Assembly (NCBI GenBank): GCA_943735955.1 | Contig: OX030968.1 | Location: forward strand, 6,869,662 to 6,933,661 | Direction of reading: 5' to 3' | DNA: 64,000 nucleotides | Source: Piscicola geometra | Taxonomy: Eukaryota > Annelida > Clitellata > Hirudinida > Piscicolidae | Shown here: one piece after another, positions 1 through 11,551 of the stretch | How the letters are laid out: every line of letters begins with the position of its first letter | How positions within the stretch are numbered: the stretch's first letter is position 1 | Translations under genes and position numbers: made by a program | The notes under the pieces: generated by a model | Databases searched by the model: none | The model's input: only the letters and a program-made list of their open reading frames with translations | What the model was told of the DNA's origin: nothing

Positions 1-949
<949 letters not shown>

Positions 950-1047
950 ATGTCTTTTTATGTGCCTAAAGATTTAGGACATGGCTTGAAGGATACACTG
1001 GCTGACACCGCATTAATCTGGCTCATCACTGCTCTCGCCTGAAGAAC

Positions 1048-1162
1048 GAAGCCACCATGAAGCAAGCCTATGAATATTTATCGTCCGTGGAACAGCCATC
1101 CATTACAGCCCCGTCAGGATCTGTCAAACGTTCCGATATGCAGGCAATTCGAGAATTTATGT
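1048..1162 (+). other. Coding-like segment, possible exon of an unknown gene
   Basis: One plus-strand frame reads a varied 38-residue peptide starting NEATMKQAYEYL and ending KRSDMQAIREF. It follows a possible acceptor (CCTGAAG) and runs into a GTGAAA that could be a donor. A second open segment at about 1593-1760 reads SPSQEG and RRSDSTS. The two cannot be joined with certainty and no family is recognised. Confidence 0.25.
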
Positions 1163-1371
1163 GAAAAATGAAATTTCTAGAATGAAAATCGGTCGTTTCT
1201 TAAGGAAGAAACGTGAGTTTTGGGGAGAATAAGGCCTACAAAAGAAAAACTGTGGCCTTTTTGTGTATTGTTATTTCTAAAACTTTTTCTAAATAAGACG
1301 TGTCATAAACATGGATTGAAACGAAAAATTGGTCTTCGATTATAATCGATTATATTATTTAATGATATATT

Positions 1372-1585
1372 TATAAAAGATATATAAAATAATACAATTA
1401 TATAGGATATATAAAATAATATAATTATATAGGATATATAAAATAATATAATTCTATAGAATATATAAAATAATATAAGTATATAGGATATATAAAATAA
1501 TATAATCATATAGGATACATAATATAATATAATTATATAGGATATAAAAATAAAATAATTTTATAGGACATATAAAATAATATAA
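1372..1585. repeat. AT-rich minisatellite, about 27-bp unit
   Basis: Repeated units of the form TATAGGATATATAAAATAAT, with single-base variation, at least seven copies. Confidence 0.85.
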
Positions 1586-1829
1586 CAATATTCTGCGTCC
1601 CACAATAACGACTTCAGTTCCTGTTCCAATTATCGAAGATGCATGCTTGCTGTCCCCATCACAGGAGGGTTGTTACTCGCATCTTGCCGAACCAAATGAA
1701 AGACGCAGTGATTCCACATCTCTGAAACCATCAAAAATTGCTTTTTTGAAAAGATAGATGTTGGTGCATATTAAACTGCAAAGCCTGAAAATCTGAAAAG
1801 ATAGATTTTGCGCATATTAAACTGCCAGG

Positions 1830-1950
1830 TCTGTGCATTATTCTGGAGCAATCGTTGCAGTCGAATTCGTTTTTCTATGTGAACTTCATCGACATTGAGA
1901 AGAAAATGGTTGGCGGCTTATATCCCAGAAGAAATTGAAAAAAATATTTA
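1830..1950 (+). pseudogene. LINE reverse transcriptase fragment
   Basis: The plus strand reads LEQSLQSNSFFYVNFIDIEK, which matches the motif-A region of non-LTR reverse transcriptases (YVNFIDFEKAFDS). It is followed after a frame change by LAAYIPEEIEK. The FDS residues are lost and stops follow, so this is a dead fragment. It may belong to the same family as the fragment at 11.9 kb. Confidence 0.6.
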
Positions 1951-2330
1951 AACAAGAATTATATATATATAATATAATAATCATATAAATATAATATATT
2001 ATTGTATTTATAATAAATTATTGTATATATAATATATTATTCTAAATTATAATACATTATTATTATTTAAAAAATATTTTCTTCACTTCGTATACGAGTT
2101 TTTAGTGACAACCTAGGAGATGCCATTGAACATGTAAGTGGCTTTTATCTGCAGATCGCTTCAATTCCGGATGCTTTTAGTGGTCTTTAAGATTAGATAT
2201 TTGAAAACATTTTGACTTTCGAGAAATAAATAAGTCGATGCAATACAATTAAGTGTTTTATGCTTGAAAATGCTAATTTTTTTTGATAAGTATGCAATTA
2301 CAGCGTGTACTACACACTATCATCGTCATC

Positions 2331-2385
<55 letters not shown>

Positions 2386-2396
2386 TTAATAATAAC

Positions 2397-2428
<32 letters not shown>

Positions 2429-2480
2429 TTATAACCATCATAATCATAATCATAACCATCATAATCATTATAATCACCAT
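2331..2480. repeat. (AAT)n grading into (ATC)n microsatellite
   Basis: About 30 AAT triplets with rare interruptions, followed by degenerate ATC/ATA triplets. Confidence 0.95.
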
Positions 2481-2639
2481 AATCCATGAATGTCATGCGA
2501 TCTTGATTGATGACGCAATAATTCAGAGTTGATTATTCGATAAATTATTAATTATTCTTTTTTACATTTTATCGAACTTTTAAAAACAACCAAAAGTTGG
2601 AAAACCCGCGTTTCCATTGAGCGCGTTTCGGTTTATTAT

Positions 2640-2776
2640 CTTAATCATCTTCATAAAGATCACAATCATCACCACCTTCATCATCATCACCATCATTACC
2701 ACCATCATCACAATCATCATTATCATCACCATCATCATCATCACCATCATAACCACCATCATCATTATCATCACCC
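2640..2776. repeat. (ATC)n microsatellite
   Basis: Degenerate ATC/ACC triplets. The Met/Val-rich minus-strand frame here is a repeat artefact. Confidence 0.93.
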
Positions 2777-3189
2777 ACCGAGTTTTCAATAGCACATTAC
2801 TGCAGTGGAAAGATGTCGGTCAAGAAAAATCTAGATTTAAAAATCTAGATTTAAAAATCGACATTTGGGTCTTTAAAAAATGCTCCTTTGATCACAATTT
2901 TTATAATTACAGACACACATTCACAGTTGTGGGCTTGGGAGTTTTTAAAGCAAATAATTTAGAAAAAAATCAAATAAAACTTTTATTACTACCATCTAGT
3001 CTTGGCTTGAAACCCTTTTGGTTTTTAAACAATAGAATTGTAACGATAAAAGTATTTTATTGCGATGTGGGCGGGATTTGAAAGAAAGAAAAGATGTCTG
3101 TGATGATGTGATGCTTCGGTTGCCTTTTATATTAAAAAAAGTTATTTCCACATTCCAGCACGGCATTGTTGCTGGAAAGCTCGATTTGG

Positions 3190-3345
3190 TCTAAGATGGT
3201 TTTTTGGGATTGATGGTTGGGATAGGTGTGTGGATACGTTTGATGGTATGGGTGGATAGTTTGGGGGATGAGATGGGTTTTTGGAGTGGGTGTGTGCGAT
3301 GGATGGGTGCATATTTGGGATAGATGGATGGGTGGGTACCATATA
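3190..3345. repeat. GGATGGGT-like simple repeat
   Basis: Degenerate TGGA/TGGG-rich tract on the plus strand. Confidence 0.7.
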
Positions 3346-3351
3346 TATATA

Positions 3352-3440
3352 AAGATACAGACTGCAATTCACAAGGAGTTCACAGATTTCCTTTCGTAAC
3401 TCAACAAACCTAGTTAGAACTTTTCCTCGAATTGCAGTCG
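3352..3440 (-). pseudogene. Possible hAT-type transposase scrap
   Basis: The minus strand reads GKVLTRFVELRKEICELL, resembling the GKVLTRLFELR segment of ZBED5/FAM200-type hAT-derived proteins. Only about 30 codons are left, bounded by repeats. The match is from memory of the motif. Confidence 0.4.
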
Positions 3441-3614
3441 ATTCACCCCTTAACCGATTCACCCCATAACCGATTCACCCCATTACCGATTCACCCCATA
3501 ACCGATTCACCCCATAACCTATTCACCCCATAACCGATTCACCCCATAACCGATTCACCCCATAACCGATTCACCCCTTAACCGATTCACCCCTCAACCG
3601 ATTCACCCCTTAAA
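3439..3614. repeat. 16-bp minisatellite, 11 copies
   Basis: Eleven head-to-tail copies of CGATTCACCCCATAAC, with variation mainly in the last five bases. It leads directly into the AT-rich minisatellite. Confidence 0.97.
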
Positions 3615-3639
3615 ATAGTTAAAAACGGACTTTATTTTT

Positions 3640-5695
3640 TATAGGTATTTTGCTAAAATAAAATAAATTATTATTTTTTAAATAATGAAAAAAAATAAAA
3701 ACTAAAATTTTTTCAAATAAATGAAAAAAATTAAAAACTAAATTTTTTTCAAATAAATGAAAAACTATGAAAAAATTATAAAATGAATAAATAACTTTTT
3801 TTTTAAAGATAAAATAAATGGAAAATTATTTTTTAAAATTATAAAATATATCTAAAAAAATATATTAAAAATTATAAAATATATCTAAATAAATATATTG
3901 AAAATTATAAAATATAAAAAAAATATATTAAAAATTATAATATATTAAAAATTATAAAATATTAAAAATTATAAAATATTAAAAATTATAAAATATTAAA
4001 AATTATAAAATATTAAAAATTATAAAATATTAAAAATTATAAAATATTAAAAATTATAAAATATTAAAAATTATAAAATATTAAAAATTATAAAATATTA
4101 AAAATTATAAAATATTAAAAATTATAAAATATTAAAAATTATAAAATATTAAAAATTATAAAATATTAAAAAAATATATTTAAAATTATAAAATATTAAA
4201 AATATATATTAAAAATTATAAAATATTAAAAATTATGAAATATTAAAAATTATGAAATATTAAAAATTATAAAATATTAAAAATTATAAAATATTAAAAA
4301 TTATAAAATATTTAAAATTATAAAATATTAAAAATTATAAAATATATCTAAAAAAAATATATTAAAAATTATAAAATATATCTAAAAAAATAAATTAAAA
4401 ATTATAAAATATATCTAAAAAAATATATTAAAAATTATAAAATATATCTAAAAAAATATATTAAAAATTATAAAATATATCTAAAAAATATATTAAAAAT
4501 TATAAAATATATCTAAAAAAATATATTTAAAATTATAAAATATTTAAAAAATATATGAAAAATTATAAAATATTTGAAAAATATATGAAAAATTATAAAA
4601 TATATTTAAAATTATAAAATATTTAAAAAATATATGAAAAATTATAAAATCTGTTTAAAATTATAAAATATTTAAAAAATATATTAAAAATTATAAAATA
4701 TTAAAAAAATAAATTAAAAATTATAAAATATTTAAAAAATAAATTAAAAATTATAAAATAGAAAAAAAATAAATTAAAAATTATAAAATATATTACAAAT
4801 TATAAAAATATATTAAAGATTATAAAATATATAAAAAATCTATTAAAAATTAGAAAATATTAAAAAAAGCTATTAAAAATTAAAAAATATTAAAAAAATA
4901 TATTAAAAATTATAAAATATAAAAAAATATATTAAAAATTATAAAATATTAAAAAAATGTATTAAAAATTATAAAATAAATAAAAAATATATTGAACATT
5001 TTAAAATATAAAAAAATATATTAAAAATTTTAAAATATTTAAAAAATATATTAAAAAGTATAAAATATTAAAAAAATATATTGAAAATTTTAAAATATAA
5101 AAAAATATATTTAAAATGTTAAAATATTTAAAAAATATATTAAAAAGTATAAAATATTAAAAAAATATATCAAAAACGATAAAATATTTTTAAAATATAA
5201 AATAAAATGTTTAATATAAAATAAAATTTTTAATATAAAATAAAATTTTAAATATAAAATAAAATTTTAAATATAAACAAAAATTTTAAATATAAAATAA
5301 AATTTTAAATATAAAATAAAATTTTAAATATAAAATAAAATTTTAAATATAAAATAAAATTTTAAATATAAGATAAAATTTTAAATATAAAATAAAATTT
5401 TAAATATAAAATAAAATTTTAAATATAAAATAAAATTTTAAATATAAAATAAAATTTTAAAAATGAAATAAAATTTTAAAAATAAAATAAAATTTTAAAA
5501 ATAAAATAAAATTTTAAAAATAAAATAAAATTTTAAAAATAAAATAAAATTTTAAAAATAAAATAAAATTTTAAAAATAAAATAAAATTTTAAATATAAA
5601 ATAAAATTTTGAATATAAAATAAAACTTTAAATATAAAATAAAATTTTAAATATAAAATAAAATTTTAAATATAAAATAATTTATCAAATTCAAA
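3640..5695. repeat. 2-kb AT-rich minisatellite block
   Basis: First a 17-bp family (ATTAAAAATTATAAAAT), cleanest at about 3940-4170, with longer variants carrying ATCTAAAAAAATAT. From about 5190 a 19-bp family (AAAATTTTAAATATAAAAT). Almost no G or C. No open frame of interest. Confidence 0.95.
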
Positions 5696-6199
5696 ATACT
5701 TTATTAAAACAAAATATTAAATAAAAAATAAATTATTTAACACAAAATAAATTACTAAAACAAGGCACTCTTTTCAACCAATTCATTTTAGGTTTATATT
5801 TTATGACAGCCTTTCGACAAAATGAACCTTAAGGAATCATTCTTTTTAGAGTTAATTGAACTTTTTAGCAAGTAAAAGCGAAGCATACATTATTAATTTT
5901 TAACATGGGACAGGTCATGCAGTTGATTAGGAATAGATTAGGAAGTGAGGAATAAACAGACAATTTTTAAAAGACATATAAAAACGGTGCTTTTTTCTCT
6001 TTTCTTTGCAATCAGTTGACTTGAATTGTCCATCCTGCACATATCTCACTTCTACTGAATTTATAAATTTTTGCACATTTCCCCGTTTTTAGGCAATTCT
6101 TACCCGTATCTGACATCTCATGATAATTGTGAGAGAAGTTAATCTGAACTATGTATTAGTTTGGTTCCAACCTTGTCGAAAACCTTGTTTATTTTGTCG
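5696..6199. other. Unique-looking AT-rich DNA
   Basis: No coding segment, tRNA or repeat recognised on either strand. Confidence 0.5.
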
Positions 6200-7640
6200 A
6201 AAAAATGACACCCATGAATCAATCAACCACGATAACTAATAGATCTCTAATAGAGAATCGAACCCGAACTTAATAGTTCGATTGAAGATACAGATATATC
6301 AGATGAACTACATAAATTTAAAAAAAGTTCGGTTTTTCGATAAATATGAGATCCATTTCGGCCGAAACCGAAATTAAGTCGAAATTTAAAAATAATGTTC
6401 GGCCGAAACCGAAAAATGACCGAAATTGTAAATTTAAATTCGGCCGAAACCGAAAAATTGCCGAAACTAAGCAAATTGACAATTTCGGCGCCAAAACCGA
6501 AACCGAATTTCGGTCGGTCTCTAAACAAATCTATGATTAAAATAAAAGATAATTTAATTCACAAAACGAAGCGGTAATAAAATAACGTTTTATAAATGGC
6601 GCTACTTTCATAAAGCTCAAAGATAATGTTTATAACATAGACATATATTTTTTATAAAAGTTATTCATTTGCATATTATGGCATATCAAAAAATTTATTT
6701 AATTTTCGTTTTGAAAATAATTATAGTTTTTATTTCAGTTTCGTTTTGGAAATAATTATAGTTTTTATTTTCGTTTTCGTTTTGAAAATAAATTTAGTTT
6801 TTATTTTCGTTTTCGTGGAACGATTATTCAGAATTGTCGTTTTCGTTACGAAAATAACACTGTATGGGTGTCATTAGACTAATTATTCGAATAACATATA
6901 CAAGCATCTGGAACAACAATCATGTATTTAAAATTTAAGTAATTTGAGATATGTTCAATGATTATATTTAACAAAACTTTTTAAGAAAATTCTATTTTTT
7001 AAAACATTTGTTTAAAAAAATGTTATTATCAAAAGTAAGTATCTGTATATCTTCAATTGAACTCGAATTATTAAGTTTGGGTTCGATTCTAATCTCTATT
7101 AGATATCGTGGTTAATTGATTTATGGGTGACATAAGACTAATTGTTCGAATAACATATACAAGCACGTGGAATTCTAGATATCCATTCTTTGGAAAACAC
7201 AATATATAAGTTGAAAGAACGAGAAGATTTGGCTTCGATTAATTAAATCAAAAATAAATAGTGAGAATGTCGTTGAATCTTATTTGGAAGTTTTTTACAA
7301 AATGTCAGTCTGACGAAAGCAAAGCCTGTCAACAACAACAAATTTTTGTTGTTGAAAAACTTTTATTTTTTGGCTTAAAATATACGCTTGTTTGGATTTA
7401 CTTATTAAACTGGCATGGTCATCGTTAAATACTATTTTTTTTTGTAATAAAAGTTGGAGAAAATTTCGGTTTCGGCCGAAAATCTGATTACAATTTCGGC
7501 TTAATTTCGGTTTCGGCCGAACACGGGATTTTAATTTCGGTTTCGGCCGAACACGGGATTTTAATTTCGGTTTCGGCCGAAATAGATATATCTGTTTTCG
7601 TCGGGGTCTACTTTCAAATAAGTTTGTTAAATGAAACAAG
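6200..7640. repeat. Inverted-repeat complex with CGGCCGAAACCGAAA clusters
   Basis: Two clusters of TTTCGGCCGAAACCG-like units lie in opposite orientation (about 6355-6525 and 7460-7595). An inverted repeat of about 95 bp joins about 6206-6300 with about 7037-7131. A separate direct repeat starting GACTAATTATTCGAATAAC occurs near 6874 and 7137. Between them (about 6700-6830) are three tandem copies around AATTATAGTTTTTATTTTCG. The clusters end in TAGAGACCGAC / TAGACCCCGAC-like termini that resemble the hAT copy at 29.2 kb, so these may be decayed hAT ends. Confidence 0.6.
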
Positions 7641-8544
7641 TTTTTAGATCCCTTTTAACATATGTCAATTTAAATTAAAAAAACAATCAACCTTTATAAT
7701 CCAACCTCACCACGATCATCATTGCCACAGAATCTTGGGTAGGTTTAATGAATTGTCTTGTTTAATACCAAAAACATAAAAGAGCAAAGCTGGCAAACAT
7801 GGGCGGCGATCCTGGGGGGTCCTAGGATCACTTTATTTTAGTGGGGGGGTCCACCTTAATAGGGACCCCCCACTTTTTTTCCATTTTGTATTTAAAAATT
7901 TCTATTTTGATATGAGCATAATCGTCAACCATGGCATAAAGTAAATGTTTATACAGTAATACATGGTGAGTATGTGTGGTTATAGTGATAGCTGTCTAAA
8001 ACAAAATTATTAGTTGCTTACTTAAATACTCCTTCACCTAGTTTTTTATCACTATGGCGTAGGCGGGAATTCTGAGAGATCTTTGGGTTCACCTTTATAA
8101 GGACCCCTTCACTCTTTTAAAAATACATATTTCTCAACTGCAATTTTGATACGAGCCCAATCGTCAACTATGGGATAAAAAAATGATAATACAGTAATAC
8201 ATTGTGAGTATGTATGGGCAGCGATGCTAGGGGGGTCCTGGGGTCGATTTTAATATGGACCCCTTCAGTTTTTCAAGTACAATAATTTCTCAGCTCTTAT
8301 CTTAATAAAGCATAATCGTCAACCATAGCATGAAACAGAATTTTTATTCAGTAATATATTTTGGGTAGGCGTAGTTATAGTGATAGCTGCCTGAAGCAAA
8401 ACTATTCTTTTCTTACTCAAATACTCTTCCACCTACTCTTTATTTATATTTATGGTTTTAAATTAATGAATTATTATTATAAAAATTAAAATTCTGCTTT
8501 TTCAATTTTCGCAAGCAGACATTCAGATTGCTTTTCAGAATTTA

Positions 8545-8732
8545 ATTATTTTTATTTTATGGTCTGTATTATTCACAGCCTGGCAGACGCAGGCCATTTT
8601 TCAATGCATACGTCGCAAACACCGCATCATATACACCAGGTATATGAAAGTTCACGGCTGCTTGTCAGGGTTTCGAACTGGCAACCTTTAAGTTGCAAGT
8701 CCGACTTCTACCATCTAAGCCATCCCCGCTCC
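8545..8732 (-). mobile_element. tRNA-derived SINE (family A) inside the hAT element
   Basis: On the minus strand it starts GGAGCGGGGATGGCTTAGAT, with an A box (TGGCTTAGATGG) and a B box (CAGTTCGAAACC). It ends CAGGCTGTGAATAATACAGACC followed by A-rich DNA. The same family recurs at 27.3, 40.4 and 62.7 kb, and as a tail at 25.4 kb. The middle is shortened compared with the copy at 27.3 kb. Confidence 0.85.
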
Positions 8733-8906
8733 ATATCGGTTCACTTTTTGCAAGCAGACAGATTTACATTTTTATAAAAAAAATCATTCATTTTGTGCTA
8801 CTTATTTTGCATGGACAATATTCATAGGGGGGTTCTGAGGTCCACCTTAATATCACTCTTTCAACTTTTTAGATGAACTTCAAAAGGCTTCGAACATTAA
8901 CTAAAG

Positions 8907-10513
8907 TTGTGGGTAAATCAAACTACAAGTTTCATATTGCATAACTGCCAAAAAGAAATGCTGAGGCTTTTATCTCATTCTATCGTTAGAAACACAGTGT
9001 GCACTGTTAACGCCGAATCAAGCCAGTATGGTGTTGTGGTTGACGGCACACAAGACTGCAATGGGTTAGAGCAGGAATCGATATGCATTCGTTTTTTTGA
9101 TGAAGCTCTGAATGTTAATGAACAGTTTATTGGTTTATTCAGCCCACCAGACACGATCGGAAAAACATCTGCTGTAGTAAAAAATATTCTGATCAGAATT
9201 ATGCTACCTATAGAAAAACTAAGAGCTCAGTCTTATGATGGCGCTGCTAACATGAACGGCCAATACAATGGTTGTGAGGCTATTATCAGCAGTGAGCATC
9301 CGCTTGCATTGTTTTTCCACTGTTCTGCACACTGTGCAAATCTTGTTGCCCAGCACACAGCTGCCGCAAATCCCTTTGTGAGCAATTCACTTCAGTTTGT
9401 CCAAGAGTTAGGTGCTTTTTAGTAAAAAGCACTATCTTTTACAATCGTTCAGGGGAAGTCAAGAAGCAGTTTAGTGATGCTTTAGTGTCTCTTATAATTG
9501 ACTTTCCTGATGAGCCACTGAATAAGAATAATAGTATAAAACTTCTTTGTCCTACAAGATGGCTGACCAGAGTATCTGCAGTGTCTTCTGTGCTTGAACA
9601 TTATGAAGTGGTACTTGTTAACTTGGAATCATTTGCTTCCATTGGTACTGCTGATGAAACAGCTGTAAGGGCTCGAGGCTTTTTTTCAACAGAACACTAC
9701 TGCACTGGCCCTCAAGGTAGTTGTTTTGGTGTTTTCATTTCTGGAACAGTAAAAAAAGTCATAGCAATCAGCAAGTGCCAAGGTCAGTGGAATGGTTGCA
9801 GCGACTTATTCAGTTGTGCAAGAACTGCGTCGCCTACGATCAGATGAACAGTTTAACGCCATTTTCAGAGATGTCAACAGTATGGTTTTGACATATGATC
9901 TCGAACCGATTGCTGTACCTCGGGTGCGAAGGCCGCCACAAAAGTATTGTGGGCTGGGCCCAGCTAATGTAGCAACAACACCCGAGGAACATTATCGAGC
10001 CGCATATTACGCTGTCATAGACATTGCAATCATGCAACTCACTGAAAGGTTCAATCGAGACTCTCCTGGTTTGCGTTCATACTTGCAGCTGGAGACAATG
10101 TTGCTAACTGGTGAAGTGAACCATGATATTTGCAAGCAGTATCGTGACTTAAATGAAACTGGTCTTTGTTCACAGTTAACTATGTTTAAAGACCAGAATG
10201 AAATTTAGCACAAACGCAAAAAAGAATGCAAGCTATGATCACGGAAGTCAGACATCTGTTTCCTTAGGTTGAAAGATTGATCAGGTTGATGCTTGTGTGT
10301 CCAATAACCTCATGTACTGCAGAAAGATCTTTTAGTGCTTTGCGGCGCCTTAAGACTTGGTTGCGTGCACCTATGACACAGCCTCGCTTGAATTCACTGG
10401 CCGTTTGTCATACACATCAGGATATACTTGACAGTTTGGATTTAAAAAGACTAGTAGAAGAATTTGCTAGTCGGTCAGTCATTCGAAGGGGTCTTTTTGG
10501 AAATTGGAGTTAA
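8907..10513 (+). pseudogene. hAT transposase (ZMYM1/DUF4371-like), frameshifted
   Basis: Four open segments in changing frames together look like a hAT transposase of the ZMYM1-like group. At 8907-9421 there is VVDGTQD and SYDGAANMNGQYNG, then FHCSAHCANLV, which are typical of the catalytic core. At 9485-9700 there is LCPTRWLTR. At 9792-10207 there is a helical segment. At 10277-10513 there is CTAERSFSALRRLKTWLR, the C-terminal dimerisation motif. Stops and frameshifts at about 9421, 9690 and 10207 make it inactive. It lies between the TIRs of the 7.8-10.9 kb element in the expected orientation. Confidence 0.88.
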
Positions 10514-10912
10514 CGAGCTGTGGGGAAAGGGCAGGAGGACAGGCCATTATATGTTATCTAAATATACACTGTGGGCAAAAAAATTTTACTGTTTTATATT
10601 TGTTTATAACTTTGGCAAATTTAAATCTATTTATAAAATTTATTTGATGGCAAATACTAAAAGGTACTAAAATCGCTAATGTTTTTCTTCAAATCGCTCA
10701 TAGTGGTAATAGAAAAGTATTTTTATTGAGTTTCAAACTTTTTTTTAATGTTTGGTGATACAAATATTAATAGTTGATACAAAAAGAATTTACACTACAG
10801 CAAAGAATACTAAATAATATCGCTGGTACTGTATTGGCTGATATCGGTTCTTTGATTCCAGCCCTGGGGAGGACCCCAAGATTTTCTGCAGATCGCCGCC
10901 CCTGCTGGCAAG

Positions 10913-11428
10913 AAAGTACTTGTCATCTCCTGTAATTACAGTTTCATAAAAACGTCTATTTAGCTTGTCAAGGAGCAAGAAAAGAGCCTCTTTAGATCCA
11001 ACTAATGTAGACGAGTTGTTTGCTTGAGTAAATGTCTCAAATAGGATGTGTGACATTTAAATTTTCGATCATTTATGCATTCATTTTTTTCACTTAAATC
11101 TGGGTTATTTTCATAAATAAATAATGATAAAACTTCAAGAGTTTCTATTACATTTGTGAAAAATAAAAACTATTTTATACTAATGTAAAATTAGCTGATA
11201 CCCCATTGCGTTAAAACACGATTAACTTTCGGTTAAAATTTTTAATGTTGGAACAGCTATATTTTAAACGATAAGCTTTCACATGATTAAGAGCATGTGG
11301 TTCATAAGTTTATAAATTTTAGCACATGTGCGAAGGCGAAATGTTAGGGAATAGATGAAACGTCAAGATTACACACATAAACTAGTTCATATGAAACTAA
11401 CGCAGAGTTTTCATCGATTTGCTTTAAT
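10913..11428. other. Intergenic / IST1 3' flank
   Basis: AT-rich, with no recognised feature. It lies downstream of the IST1 stop and up to the hAT insertion. It may contain the IST1 3' UTR and, if the last exon is read differently, its true C-terminus. Confidence 0.4.
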
Positions 11429-11551
11429 TTATCGAAAAGTTTTTGCGCCTCCGCCACCTCCACAACCATTTGAAGCATAGTATGCTTGTGGTTGAGCATC
11501 AACTTGGTAGCCTGGAAATGGTGGAACGCCGTTTGGTTGCATGAAGGCATT
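11429..11551 (-). CDS. IST1: IST1 exon 6 (last exon as read)
   Basis: Acceptor TTTTTTCTTCAG. It reads NAFMQPNGVPPFPGYQ, then a Gly run and a TAA at 11429. Another frame of the same exon has a helix (QKLFDKLKQI) that resembles a MIM motif, so the true 3' end may differ by a frameshift or an unseen splice. Confidence 0.65.
   Translation of the reverse strand, partial: NAFMQPNGVPPFPGYQVDAQPQAYYASNGCGGGGGAKTFR

Larger units (their letters stand above)
7798..10904 (+). mobile_element. hAT DNA transposon, decayed, with TIRs and 8-bp TSD
   Basis: The ends are CATGGGCGGCGATC on the left and, inverted, CAGGGGCGGCGATC on the right (13 of 14 match). The flanks are CTGGCAAA (7790-7797) and CTGGCAAG (10905-10912), a 7/8 match as expected for the 8-bp duplication of hAT elements. 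The left 1 kb has a subterminal segment repeated about three to four times (near 7801, 8050, 8215 and 8825), each with a GGGGGGTCC / GGACCCC pair. A SINE is inserted at 8545-8732. The interior holds a broken transposase. Confidence 0.92.
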
